Of a stretch of 64,000 bases of DNA, positions 44,956-54,033 are shown in pieces. The stretch covers positions 101,400 through 165,399 of the forward strand of contig CAXXYG010000021.1 in the NCBI GenBank assembly GCA_963666575.2. The letters run 5' to 3'. The notes under the pieces are model-generated. The model saw only the letters and a program-made list of their open reading frames with translations. It was not told the origin of the DNA and searched no databases. Both the position numbers and the translations under genes were made by a program. This stretch comes from JABMQB01 sp963666575. GTDB taxonomy: Bacteria > Bacteroidota > Bacteroidia > Bacteroidales > Prolixibacteraceae. Each line of letters starts with the position of its first letter. The first letter of the stretch is position 1.

Positions 44956-44963
44956 TACCTTTG
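44956..44963 (+). promoter_or_regulatory. -7 box before the chaperone-like gene
   Basis: TACCTTTG fits TAnnTTTG, 34 nt before the ATG at 44998. It suggests that the chaperone/usher/subunit genes have a promoter separate from the first subunit gene. Confidence 0.4.
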
Positions 44964-44997
44964 TAGCTTGTAATATTTATTAAGAAGCTAAATTATT

Positions 44998-45801
44998 ATG
45001 GGGAAATTTATCTTAAGGGTGTCTGCAGTCATTATATTTGTAGTTCTGGCATTTGGTTCAAAAGGAACCATTCTGGTTTTAAACGGATTAACACATGAAG
45101 ACCAGGCTTTGCCAGGTGAAGTTACCAGAGGGACAATCGAAATACAGAATATTGCAGATATACCTCAATCTGTTCAGATATATCAGAAAGATTATTGGTA
45201 TTCGTACACAGGCGAAACAAGGCATGATGACCCTGGCACACTCGACAGGTCGAATGCTTCATGGCTAAATATCAATCCAACGTTTATTACACTCGAACCA
45301 AATGAAACAACAACCATAGAATATGAATTAACTGTTCCTGAAATCGATACTCTTATTGGTACTTACTGGAGCATTCTTATGGTTGAAGGCATAACACCTC
45401 CTGATACAACTAATGTAAATATGGGATTAAAAATAAATACAGTCGTTCGGTATGGAATCCAAATTATTACAAATATTGGCGATACCGGCGAACGTAATCT
45501 GGAATTTATCAATTTTGAATTGGCAAAAAATGACACCATTACTGAATTAGTAGTTGATATAGGAAATATTGGTGAACGAATTTTAAGGCCTGAACTTGGT
45601 GTTGAAGTTTATGACGAAGAAGGTGAAACAGTAGGTACAATAAAAATTGATCCAAGAAAAATATATCCTGGCACATCGGCACAGATGAAACTGGATTTAA
45701 GCACATTAAAAGCAGGTAACTATACCGGCATACTTATAGCCGATTGTGGCGATGATTATATTTTTGGATCAAATCTGACGCTAGAAATTCAAAATGAATA
45801 A
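44998..45801 (+). CDS. Periplasmic Ig-like protein, candidate pilus-type chaperone
   Basis: 267 residues. Hydrophobic signal segment (VSAVIIFVVLAFGS). Two beta-sandwich domains are suggested: 27-140 (VLNGLTHEDQALPGEVTRGT, IEIQNIADIPQSVQIYQKDY, SWLNINPTFITLEPNETTTI, EYELTVPEIDTLIGTYWSIL) and 150-265 (NTVVRYGIQIITNIGDTGER, MKLDLSTLKAGNYTGILIAD). The pattern of a first Ig domain with residues W..I.P..ITL.PNE..TI.Y is like PapD/archaic chaperones and also like DUF916 of Gram-positive WxL systems. It overlaps the usher-like gene by 8 nt. The function is inferred from fold pattern and neighbours, not from a sequence match to a characterised chaperone. Confidence 0.65.
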   Translation: MGKFILRVSAVIIFVVLAFGSKGTILVLNGLTHEDQALPGEVTRGTIEIQNIADIPQSVQIYQKDYWYSYTGETRHDDPGTLDRSNASWLNINPTFITLEPNETTTIEYELTVPEIDTLIGTYWSILMVEGITPPDTTNVNMGLKINTVVRYGIQIITNIGDTGERNLEFINFELAKNDTITELVVDIGNIGERILRPELGVEVYDEEGETVGTIKIDPRKIYPGTSAQMKLDLSTLKAGNYTGILIADCGDDYIFGSNLTLEIQNE

Positions 45802-48523
45802 AGGACTAATAATAGTAATATTATTTTTTTCACTTTTATCATTTAATTCTTTTTCACAACATAATAATAGCGTTTCATTTGAACTGGTAACAGCTAAATT
45901 GAACTTTAAGCCAGGCCAAACAGGCACGTTAATTTTTAAAGCAAAAAACCTCACGAACGATTCATTATTTGTAGAATCGAAAATAAAATTGCCTGAACGT
46001 TGGAGAATAATTTCTCAGGTAAAACCATTCTCACTTAGTCCGGGAAAACAAAAAATCCTGCTGCTGAGTTTTAATGTTCCTTCAAAATATTTGGCTGGAG
46101 ATTATTCAATTAGCTACGAATTAATTGAAAATGGAAATGCCAACTCGATTTATGCACAGCTTACAAAAGATGTCAGTGTAACCGAGGTAGTAAAAATAGC
46201 CCTCGAACAACTGGAAGCTCCTGATTTTGTTAAAGCCGGCGAAACGATTAATGCTTCCTTTATACTCAGGAACCTTGGAAATACAACACAAAAGGTCACC
46301 ATTATACCTTCGAATTGCGAATTAAAAACCAAAGAGAATGTTGAAATTGCCCCAGGAGCTTCATCAATAATCAATGTTGAAACAGTAACAAAAAAAGAGC
46401 TCTTATCAGCCAACCGCAAAAGCATCTATATTACAGCAAAAACGGCTACCAATGTCGAAGAGATGTTATACTGTTTTGTCAGAGTTATTCCGGTACTTCA
46501 AACTGAAAGAGATTTGTATTTTCGGTTTCCCATTAACTTTTCATCGCGGTTTATTTCAAAAACCAATAATGGAGAAACTCAATCGGGGTATCAATTTGAG
46601 TTCTCTGGTGCAGGCGATTTAGACCCTGAAGGAAAACACCACTTAGAATTTTCGGCACGTGGCCCAAATCAATTTGATGTATCGTTGTTGGGATTAAATG
46701 ACCAATATTCAATAGCCTATAAAAATAATTTTATGAACATTGCTGTAGGCGATAATTCATTTAGTTTAACCCCCTTAACTGAATCGGCAAGGTATGGATT
46801 TGGAATCAGGAATGAATTGAATATTATTAAAAATACAACATTAGGTATGTTTTATATGAAACCTAAATATTTTAGCGATGTAAAATCGGAATATGCCTTA
46901 TATTCTCTCTTCAACCTGAAGAAAAACAACACAGTGGGTGTATATGCTTTAAATAAAGTATTAAATACACCTAACAATAATGAATCTCTGTTCAGTATTA
47001 CTACTGAACTTCATCCTTTGGAAAAAACAACCATTGAAGCAGAACTTTCGCATGGGAAAGGTGCTTCAGGAAATGACAATGCCTTTCGGATAATGGTAAA
47101 TTCACAAATTAAAAAATTACAGCTTTCAAGTTTCTTTTTTAAAACAGGCAAAGATTACCCGGGATACTACAGTAATTCCAGCTTCTATTCAGGATTTGCA
47201 AATTATAATCTTACAAAATGGCTGACTATAGGGATAAGTGCCAGGGAAGACTATTCAAACGCAAAACTAGACACCTTATTTGCCACAGCCCCTTATTCAA
47301 AACAAATGATGGGACTGGCAAATTTTAAACTTGGCAAAAATATGTTTTTTAAAGGTGCAGTTCGAAAATATGAACGTATGGATAGAATGCCGGTGAAAAA
47401 ATTTCATTATGAATCCTTATCCTTAAATTCCAATTTTTCACATAAAATGAAAAAAGTAGGTTACCAAGTTAGTGGAGAATATGGGCTAACGCAAAATTTT
47501 TTACTTCCTAAAGAAACAAGCAAAAAGTATACATTCCGATCGTCGGCTAGTATTATGTACACACCAATAAAGAATAATACAATCCGTGCTACAGCAAGCT
47601 ATTCATCGATGAATTCATTTATCTCAGACAAACAAAATAACTGGATTTTTGGATTAAGTGCATCCAGTAGGATTTCGAAAAGCCTAAAAGCCAATTTACA
47701 AATTCAAAGTAATTATAATATTGAAGATTATTATAAAAACAGAAACCTTCTTCAATTTAACCTCGATTACAAATTTTTAAAAAGGCATACCGTCTCAGCA
47801 AACAGCTTTTATACGCTTTTTCAGAATGAAACAGAAAAACCAGACTATACTTTTGCTATAAGTTATTCAGTAAACTTTGGCATACCTATGAAAAAAATTG
47901 GTGAAGCAGGTTCACTTTCAGGGCACGTCGAAAATTTAGGGGTAAAAAGTATTGAAGGATTGATAATTTATATGAATGGAAGGTCAAGTATTACCGATGA
48001 AAATGGGGATTTCAGCTTTAAAAATATAATTCCGGGTTCATACACTGTGTTTATCGACCGCACAACAACTAGCATGACAGACATTTCCAGCATTCCAACT
48101 CCAATAGATGTTGAAATCAGAGGAAACGAAGAAACAAAACTAAACTTTGGACTGACATCAGCTGTAAAACTTTCAGGAAAAATTGCACTTAAAAAAACAG
48201 CAAGTATTTCAAAACTGTTGGATGAAGGAGAAGTGAGTGTTGCCCACATTGTAATTGAATTACGTAACGAAACCGAATCGATGCGTATAATAACAAAACC
48301 TGATGGTTCTTTTGTATTTCCATTATTACGGCCTGGAAAATGGTTTTTCAAAATATACACAAACAGCATCGACAAACAATACGTGCTTGACAATGACCAT
48401 TTTGACCTTGACCTATCCCCCGGGGAAACAAAAATATTGGAAATTAATATGAGTAAGAAAAAAAGAAAAATTATATTCATGAATAAAAACGTAAATCTTT
48501 CATCAGATGGTAAAAAGAAGTAG
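45794..48523 (+). CDS. Large outer-membrane barrel protein, candidate usher
   Basis: 909 residues. Signal peptide MNKGLIIVILFFSLLSFNSFS. Residues 22-235 hold two NEW3/Ig-like domains (LNFKPGQTGTLIFKAKNLTN, LEAPDFVKAGETINASFILR). About 245-705 is a long run of alternating aromatic/hydrophobic strands typical of an outer-membrane barrel (LYFRFPINFSSRFI, SFYSGFANYNLTKWLTIGIS). Two C-terminal carboxypeptidase-regulatory-like beta domains follow (711-790 and 795-885, each with DENGDFSF/KPDGSFVF). This order (periplasmic beta domains, barrel, two C-terminal domains) mirrors pilus ushers, but I see no FimD/PapC sequence. It overlaps the genes on both sides (8 and 17 nt), so all are made together. 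Confidence 0.65.
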   Translation: MNKGLIIVILFFSLLSFNSFSQHNNSVSFELVTAKLNFKPGQTGTLIFKAKNLTNDSLFVESKIKLPERWRIISQVKPFSLSPGKQKILLLSFNVPSKYLAGDYSISYELIENGNANSIYAQLTKDVSVTEVVKIALEQLEAPDFVKAGETINASFILRNLGNTTQKVTIIPSNCELKTKENVEIAPGASSIINVETVTKKELLSANRKSIYITAKTATNVEEMLYCFVRVIPVLQTERDLYFRFPINFSSRFISKTNNGETQSGYQFEFSGAGDLDPEGKHHLEFSARGPNQFDVSLLGLNDQYSIAYKNNFMNIAVGDNSFSLTPLTESARYGFGIRNELNIIKNTTLGMFYMKPKYFSDVKSEYALYSLFNLKKNNTVGVYALNKVLNTPNNNESLFSITTELHPLEKTTIEAELSHGKGASGNDNAFRIMVNSQIKKLQLSSFFFKTGKDYPGYYSNSSFYSGFANYNLTKWLTIGISAREDYSNAKLDTLFATAPYSKQMMGLANFKLGKNMFFKGAVRKYERMDRMPVKKFHYESLSLNSNFSHKMKKVGYQVSGEYGLTQNFLLPKETSKKYTFRSSASIMYTPIKNNTIRATASYSSMNSFISDKQNNWIFGLSASSRISKSLKANLQIQSNYNIEDYYKNRNLLQFNLDYKFLKRHTVSANSFYTLFQNETEKPDYTFAISYSVNFGIPMKKIGEAGSLSGHVENLGVKSIEGLIIYMNGRSSITDENGDFSFKNIIPGSYTVFIDRTTTSMTDISSIPTPIDVEIRGNEETKLNFGLTSAVKLSGKIALKKTASISKLLDEGEVSVAHIVIELRNETESMRIITKPDGSFVFPLLRPGKWFFKIYTNSIDKQYVLDNDHFDLDLSPGETKILEINMSKKKRKIIFMNKNVNLSSDGKKK

Positions 48524-49109
48524 AGTTAGATATAAACCATTCAGAAACTATATACGTTTTGTTATTGTATTTTTTGTGTTGTATATATTTCAAACGCAAA
48601 GTTATGCGCAATACGAAGAAGCTTCCTCTGGCCTTCAATTTTCAGTTCCTGAAATTTCCTTATTGAATATTGCACCTTTTTCCGTTTCAAATATTGAACT
48701 AAATGTTGAATCTGGAAATGTAGGTTTTGAAAATACGGGAAACGAAGAGGCTGTAGCAGTTGATAATCAACTCTGGATAAATTATACTTCGTCATTGGCT
48801 TCAGGAAGTAGTCGTAAAAAAATTACTGTTCAAATCATAAATGGAGAACTGCCACGTGGACTAAAAATATCTGTTTTAGCTTCGCCATACCAGGGAAATG
48901 GACTGGGAGATTTTGGTATTCCAACTAAAGAAAAAAACCTTAATAAAAATCCACGCACAATTATTAAAAAAATAGGTAGGTGTTATACCGGGAAAGGTGA
49001 AGGCCAAGGGCACAATATTAGTTATAAATTGTACATTCCAAATTATGATAAATTAGATAATGACGGAGAAATTACAATTTATGTAGCTTATACTATAAGT
49101 GATATCTAA
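48507..49109 (+). CDS. Small secreted protein B, paralogue of protein A
   Basis: 200 residues. A basic start and hydrophobic segment (FRNYIRFVIVFFVLYIFQTQ) act as signal peptide. The mature part shares with protein A: SVPEISLLNI, LWINYTS, INGELPRGLKISVLASPYQG, IGRCYTGKGEGQGHNISYKL and the final AYTISDI. One cysteine, at the same place as in A. It starts 17 nt inside the usher-like gene. Likely a second fibre subunit; no family name recognised. Confidence 0.7.
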   Translation: MVKRSRVRYKPFRNYIRFVIVFFVLYIFQTQSYAQYEEASSGLQFSVPEISLLNIAPFSVSNIELNVESGNVGFENTGNEEAVAVDNQLWINYTSSLASGSSRKKITVQIINGELPRGLKISVLASPYQGNGLGDFGIPTKEKNLNKNPRTIIKKIGRCYTGKGEGQGHNISYKLYIPNYDKLDNDGEITIYVAYTISDI

Positions 49110-49119
49110 ACATTGAGAT

Positions 49120-49677
49120 ATGAATGAATTAAAATACTTGTTTCTTATTATAGTTCTACTATTTACCGATATAGCAGCTGCACAGCTTGTTGTACAAGTT
49201 GAAAATGATCCCTATTTTTCACCTTCGCTTATATCTGTTTCTGAAGCCGGCGATGATTTTGTTTCATTAATTGAAAATACCAATGATTCTTATTTATCAG
49301 TTACTACTGATAATATTTTTAATAAAGCCCAAAAGAAATACCCATGGTACATTACTGTTTACAAATCAGATATTAATTGGGACAACAATTTAACGCTCGA
49401 AATAAGAAGATCGAGCGATGGCAATAACTGGAACAATGGGAATGGAAATAATGGAAACGGGAACGGCAACAATGGAAATGGCAACGGAAATAGCAATAAT
49501 GGAAAACTATACGATGGAACCAGTTACAGGGAAGTTACAAACTTACCGGCTTATTTTTTTGGAGGAGGTAGAGAAACAATGAATATTCAGATCAGTTTTC
49601 GACTCAATAATGTTTCGGTGTTAATTCCCGCCGACGATTATGAAACAACAATTTTATATACCATTTATGAGTATTAG
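49120..49677 (+). CDS. Small secreted protein C with Gly/Asn repeat, candidate tip or accessory subunit
   Basis: 185 residues with signal peptide MNELKYLFLIIVLLFTDIAAA. An N-terminal beta part (WYITVYKSDINWDNNLTLEI), a low-complexity linker of Gly and Asn (about 100-128), then a second beta part (MNIQISFRLNNVSVLIPADD) ending in TTILYTIYEY, an end like those of A (YTLSD) and B (YTISDI). It begins 10 nt after B. Not a family I can name; membership of the fibre system is inferred from the gene order and the shared terminal strand. Confidence 0.65.
   Translation: MNELKYLFLIIVLLFTDIAAAQLVVQVENDPYFSPSLISVSEAGDDFVSLIENTNDSYLSVTTDNIFNKAQKKYPWYITVYKSDINWDNNLTLEIRRSSDGNNWNNGNGNNGNGNGNNGNGNGNSNNGKLYDGTSYREVTNLPAYFFGGGRETMNIQISFRLNNVSVLIPADDYETTILYTIYEY
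49418..49506 (+). repeat. GGNAAY-type minisatellite coding a Gly/Asn linker
   Basis: About 14 imperfect 6-bp units of the form GGNAAY (glycine-asparagine). The unit is in frame, so copy-number changes would alter linker length without a frameshift. Confidence 0.75.
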
Positions 49678-49748
49678 TTTGTAACTATATATCAATTATA
49701 AATCCCGACATTTATAACCTACACACAAATCTATAAATCAAACCCTTA

Positions 49749-50894
49749 TCAATACTTTTGCAATAACGAAAGTAATTTCCTATCCAGTTTATGTCCATAC
49801 CAGTCTTCATAAACTATATCTTTTCGTCCTGAATCAAGAATACCAAAATCTCCCCTAAAATTCCAAAGTGAATAACCAATACCATTGGAGGTAAGAATAT
49901 CCAGAACATCACTAAACCAGGCAAGGAATATTTGATGGGGCGTTTCCTTCCAGCACCCGCATTCACCACAATGAACACCAACCCCGCTTTTTACAAGGTT
50001 GATCCATGGAGCATATAAATCTTCAAGATTTTTACGGCCAAAATATTTGCCGTCAATTTCACCGGGCCAGGCAGGCATCGGTGCCAAATCGGGGTTTTCA
50101 AACACCCAAGGGGCACGGTAATGCGATATATAATGAGGAAAATAACCTCTACAGCTTTGTCCAATATTCAGGTCAGCAATTTCAGGAATTACTGAACTTC
50201 CTATATCATTCCCATCAGCAATAACCTGATGGTCGGCATTTTGCCCCCAAATAGTCTCAGCAGCTTTTTTAGCAACTTTCCGGTATATTGGGCCAGGAAC
50301 AGCACTCCTTTGTGAAAACTGGTCATTCATATCGTTACGCATACATGGCTCATTAACCAAGTCGAAACTGATTTTATCTGGCGTTACATCTTTGAATCTT
50401 TTGGCCCACATTTCCCAATGAAAATAAAATGCTTCCTGAGCTGGAGCATCTTTCCATAAATTATAAGGTTCATTAAAACCCGCATTCACACAAAATCCGG
50501 GTGCACGGTGCAAATTTAAGCTAACGTGTAAACCATACTTGTGTGCCAGAAAAACTAATTCCTCAACACGGTCAACCTGTTTCGAATCTATTTTATATAC
50601 ATCATCAGGTGTAATATTTTCTGAAGAATCTAATTTCAGGAATCGTGGATAAGCCATTGGTAGCCTTACAAAATCAAATCCCCAATCGGCCATCCATTTA
50701 AAGTCTTCTTCGGTTGTACCCGATGAATTGGAAAGAGGAATTGTGGGGGAAAAGTAATCCAACAAATTAAAACCTCTCCAACGGGGTAATTTATTTACAT
50801 TCGTTGTGTTATTACCAGCAAACGTAGTAGTTCCTATAATACCTACACCAGCAACAACCATTCCCGACTTTTTTATAAATTTCCTCCGTTCCAT
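49749..50894 (-). CDS. GH5-family glycoside hydrolase
   Basis: 381 residues. Starts with a Tat-like signal (MERRKFIKKSGMVVAGVGII). The TIM barrel shows RGFNLLDYF, DWGFDFVRLPMAYPRFL, HVSLNLHRAPGF, the acid/base in FDLVNEPCMRNDM and the probable nucleophile in GVGVHCGECGCWKETP (Glu between cysteines), then YSLWNFRGDFGILDSGR. GH5 covers endoglucanases, mannanases and many exo-enzymes; the subfamily cannot be fixed here. A single gene, not in a PUL. Confidence 0.88.
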   Translation of the reverse strand: MERRKFIKKSGMVVAGVGIIGTTTFAGNNTTNVNKLPRWRGFNLLDYFSPTIPLSNSSGTTEEDFKWMADWGFDFVRLPMAYPRFLKLDSSENITPDDVYKIDSKQVDRVEELVFLAHKYGLHVSLNLHRAPGFCVNAGFNEPYNLWKDAPAQEAFYFHWEMWAKRFKDVTPDKISFDLVNEPCMRNDMNDQFSQRSAVPGPIYRKVAKKAAETIWGQNADHQVIADGNDIGSSVIPEIADLNIGQSCRGYFPHYISHYRAPWVFENPDLAPMPAWPGEIDGKYFGRKNLEDLYAPWINLVKSGVGVHCGECGCWKETPHQIFLAWFSDVLDILTSNGIGYSLWNFRGDFGILDSGRKDIVYEDWYGHKLDRKLLSLLQKY

Positions 50895-50920
50895 ATCCTT
50901 TTAACTAAATTTATTCCTGA

Positions 50921-52615
50921 CTAGTTTATTTTACTTTCGACAATTTGCAGTATTTTTATTTTTTTACGTAAAGCTTTCTCAGCTATACTATTAGCTTCAT
51001 TCATTTTTTGTTCAAAATATTGTTTGTCAGCAAATCCAGCTCCATTAATTTTTACATTCAGAAATGCCCCTTCGACAGCTGTGTATGCACAAAGAGCCCC
51101 CACTCCGGCATCTGAGACAGAATTTGGATTTCCGAATTCTGCCATAGCTTCCATAACTTCCATCGATTTATATGCCAATTGCATTACTTTTAAGGGAACT
51201 TCAATAGCTACTTTTGTGGCATCCTGAATGGCTTTACCGCGCTCCTGCTTCTCCTGTTCTGAGGATTTAGGAAGGCCAAAAGCTGTCATTATGCCATTAA
51301 AAGCTTCGGTATCTTCATCAACACATTTTAATAACTGCTGATGGTATTGTTTCCCTTGAACAGCCCACTCCGAAAACTCTTCCCACCGGTTATCCCAACC
51401 ACGTTTATGTGCCGAAAGATTTGCCACCATTACACCCAGGGCAGCACCCATTGCTCCCACATACGCCGAAATAGATCCTCCTCCGGGAGCGGGTAATTCA
51501 GAAGCTGTTTCATTGATAAAATCGGACAGTGACTTGTTAACCAACAGTTCATTTTTTTTATCTGTAATCAGGTATTCAATAATTTTCTTTTGCGGGTCGA
51601 ATGGTGCCAATTCATCTAATCCCAACGATTTGATAGCAATTTTAATAATCTCTTCGTCTGAAACCCCCAACGACCGGTTTTGTTTCTTCAGGAAATAATT
51701 TCCGGCATCAATCATTGCCTGCAACGGAATTAGGCCTACCAATTCTGAACCTGTTACACGAATACCTCGTTGCCTTGCTTTTTCACATACTTCATCAAAA
51801 GCTTTATGCACTGGCGTAACAGAAATATCTGTTAAATTCATGGAAATTTGTGCAACACCGTATTCTCTGATAAACCACCCAATAGCACGTACTTTTTTTA
51901 AAGTCCCGGCAATCCTGATGGGTTGCCCGTTACCATCAATTGCAATCTTTCCCGTAACAGGGTCGCCTTCTCTTAAAACCCTCCCTGCTTCGCGTACATC
52001 AAATGCAATGGCATTTGCCCTTCGCGACGAAGTGGTATTTAAATTAATATTATAGGCCACCAAAAAATTGCGGGCTCCAATGGCAGTGGCACCTGTTTTT
52101 TGTACATGTTTATTCCATTCTGCCGGCCCAAAATCGGGTTTCCACCTTTCCGAAGGCAAACGGTCTTTTAATGCTTCATATTCGCCCGACCGGCACGCTG
52201 CCAAACTTTTGCGTTCAGGAATAAAAGCTGCTTCTTCGTAACAAAACACAGGAATCTGTAACTCCTTCCCTACTCTTTCAGCAAGCTGGCGGGCATATTT
52301 AGCCGTTTCTTCCATTGAAATATTTGAAACCGGGACCAACGGACATACATCGGTAGCTCCAAATCGGGGGTGTTCTCCTTTATGTAAAGACATATCAATT
52401 ATTTCCGAAGCTTTTTTTATTACTAAAAAAGCAGCTTCTACAACTTTTAAAGGAGATCCGACAAAAGTTACAACCGTACGGTTTGTATCATGGCCGGGAT
52501 CAACATCTAGCAATTTTATTCCTTCCACACTTTCTATTACATTGGTTATTTCTTTTATAACCAACATGTTCCTGCCTTCTGAAAAATTAGGCACACATTC
52601 TATCAATTGATTCAT
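50921..52615 (-). CDS. ftcD: Formimidoyltransferase-cyclodeaminase (glutamate formimidoyltransferase fused to cyclodeaminase)
   Basis: 564 residues. Transfers the formimino group of formiminoglutamate (from histidine) to tetrahydrofolate and then deaminates it. The N-terminal half (1-330) starts with LIECVPNFSEGRNMLVIKEI and contains HKGEHPRFGATDVCPLVPV with the catalytic His. The cyclodeaminase half (about 355-560) has ASELPAPGGGSISAYVGAMG. The fused form is usual in Bacteroidota. It lies 14 nt after hutI; hutH and hutU are not in the window. Confidence 0.96.
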   Translation of the reverse strand: MNQLIECVPNFSEGRNMLVIKEITNVIESVEGIKLLDVDPGHDTNRTVVTFVGSPLKVVEAAFLVIKKASEIIDMSLHKGEHPRFGATDVCPLVPVSNISMEETAKYARQLAERVGKELQIPVFCYEEAAFIPERKSLAACRSGEYEALKDRLPSERWKPDFGPAEWNKHVQKTGATAIGARNFLVAYNINLNTTSSRRANAIAFDVREAGRVLREGDPVTGKIAIDGNGQPIRIAGTLKKVRAIGWFIREYGVAQISMNLTDISVTPVHKAFDEVCEKARQRGIRVTGSELVGLIPLQAMIDAGNYFLKKQNRSLGVSDEEIIKIAIKSLGLDELAPFDPQKKIIEYLITDKKNELLVNKSLSDFINETASELPAPGGGSISAYVGAMGAALGVMVANLSAHKRGWDNRWEEFSEWAVQGKQYHQQLLKCVDEDTEAFNGIMTAFGLPKSSEQEKQERGKAIQDATKVAIEVPLKVMQLAYKSMEVMEAMAEFGNPNSVSDAGVGALCAYTAVEGAFLNVKINGAGFADKQYFEQKMNEANSIAEKALRKKIKILQIVESKIN

Positions 52616-52629
52616 AAAAACGATACTAT

Positions 52630-53883
52630 TTAGTATGATTGTATTTCTCCATTCAGAATAACTGTTTCGATCAAATTTGACCCAAACATATATGGAATAT
52701 ATTCTATTCCCGGAGATGGTTTAGTGATAAATAAATTGGCAATTTTCCCCTTACAAATACTTCCCAACAAGTGACTTAAATTCATGGCATAGGCCGAATT
52801 AATTGTAGTAGCGTTAATTACTTCAGCAGGTAACATTTTATATTTTAAACAACCCAGCGAGGTTATAAAATTCATATTCCCGCTGGGTGAAGACCCTGGA
52901 TTATAATCAGAAGCAAGAGCTATTGGTAATCCGGCATCGATCATTTTGCGAGCTGGCGATAAAGGCATATTTAAAAAGAAAGCCGCCCCTGGCAGAATAG
53001 TAGGCATGGTTTCGGTATTTAATAAACAATCAATTTCGGCATCACCAATGTATTCGAGGTGGTCGACTGACAAGGCATTGTATTTGACCCCGGCTTGCAC
53101 ACCTCCAGAAAAACCTAATTCATTGGCATGTATTTTAGGCCGAAGCCCATATTTTATTCCTGCCATCAATATCCGTTCTGTATCCATGGGCGTAAAAAAT
53201 CCAAAATCGCAAAAAACATCAATAAAATCAGCCAACTCTTCGGCGGCAACCAAAGGAATCATTTCATTAATTATCAAATCGACATATTCCTCACGCCTGT
53301 TTTTATAGGTTTCGGGAAGGCTATGGGCTCCCAAAAAAGTTGATCGGACATAAATTGGTGTAGTCTTTTTTATCCAACTAATAACCCGTAACATTTTCAA
53401 CTCATCTTCGGTATTTAATCCGTAGCCACTTTTAATTTCAATGGCTCCGGTACCCAACATAATAACCTCGCGTATACGGTCCATTGCCTGATTATAAAGT
53501 TCTGCCTCTGAAGTTTCGTGCAATAATTTGGCTGAGTTTAAAATTCCACCCCCCTGCCGGGCAATCTCCTCATAACTTAATCCCTCAATTTTATGGACAA
53601 ATTCCTTTTCGCGCGAACCTGCATAAACAATATGTGTGTGTGAATCGCAATAACTGGGGTAAACCATCTTACCTGAGCAATCAATTTCATTCAATGTATC
53701 ACCATCGAGAGAGATACGTTTAAGCTTTTTCATGGGCCCAAAATCCTCAATTCTGCCTTCATTTATCAAAAGGAAAGCATCCTCCACCGATTCCAGGTGA
53801 GCCATTTCTTGCCCTGCCCTGAATTTAACAGGCCTCTTTTCCACCTGCACAAGCTCCTTAATATTTTCGAGCAAAAGTTTCAT
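52630..53883 (-). CDS. hutI: Imidazolonepropionase
   Basis: 417-residue amidohydrolase that opens imidazolonepropionate to formiminoglutamate in histidine breakdown. Metal ligands in YCDSHTHIVYAGSREKEF, then IEIKSGYGLNTEDELKMLRV, STFLGAHSLPETYKNRREEY, IHANELGFSGGVQAGVKY, DHLEYIGDAEI and ALASDYNPGSSPSGNMNFI. First gene of a hutI-ftcD pair. It is divergent from a YfcC-type carrier, 150 bp away. Confidence 0.96.
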   Translation of the reverse strand: MKLLLENIKELVQVEKRPVKFRAGQEMAHLESVEDAFLLINEGRIEDFGPMKKLKRISLDGDTLNEIDCSGKMVYPSYCDSHTHIVYAGSREKEFVHKIEGLSYEEIARQGGGILNSAKLLHETSEAELYNQAMDRIREVIMLGTGAIEIKSGYGLNTEDELKMLRVISWIKKTTPIYVRSTFLGAHSLPETYKNRREEYVDLIINEMIPLVAAEELADFIDVFCDFGFFTPMDTERILMAGIKYGLRPKIHANELGFSGGVQAGVKYNALSVDHLEYIGDAEIDCLLNTETMPTILPGAAFFLNMPLSPARKMIDAGLPIALASDYNPGSSPSGNMNFITSLGCLKYKMLPAEVINATTINSAYAMNLSHLLGSICKGKIANLFITKPSPGIEYIPYMFGSNLIETVILNGEIQSY

Positions 53884-54033
53884 CCAATTAATATTTGAGA
53901 AGATAAGTTACAAAATTGCATTGAAAAATTGTTATAATATTATCAAATAACGCAAACTGGTTGTTAGATATTTATGCGAAAAATCATATCGACTACCTTT
54001 ATTTTATTATTTTCAGGCAACAATTAATTAGCT

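Noticed and set aside
44272..49677. Type V (Mfa/Fim) Bacteroidales pilus locus
   Set aside because: The proteins have sec signal peptides rather than lipoprotein leaders with a long propeptide, and none looks like FimA/Mfa1 or their anchors.
44272..49677. Type IX secretion cargo operon
   Set aside because: None of the small proteins ends with a recognisable T9SS C-terminal domain, and the barrel is not Sov/SprA-like in size or sequence.
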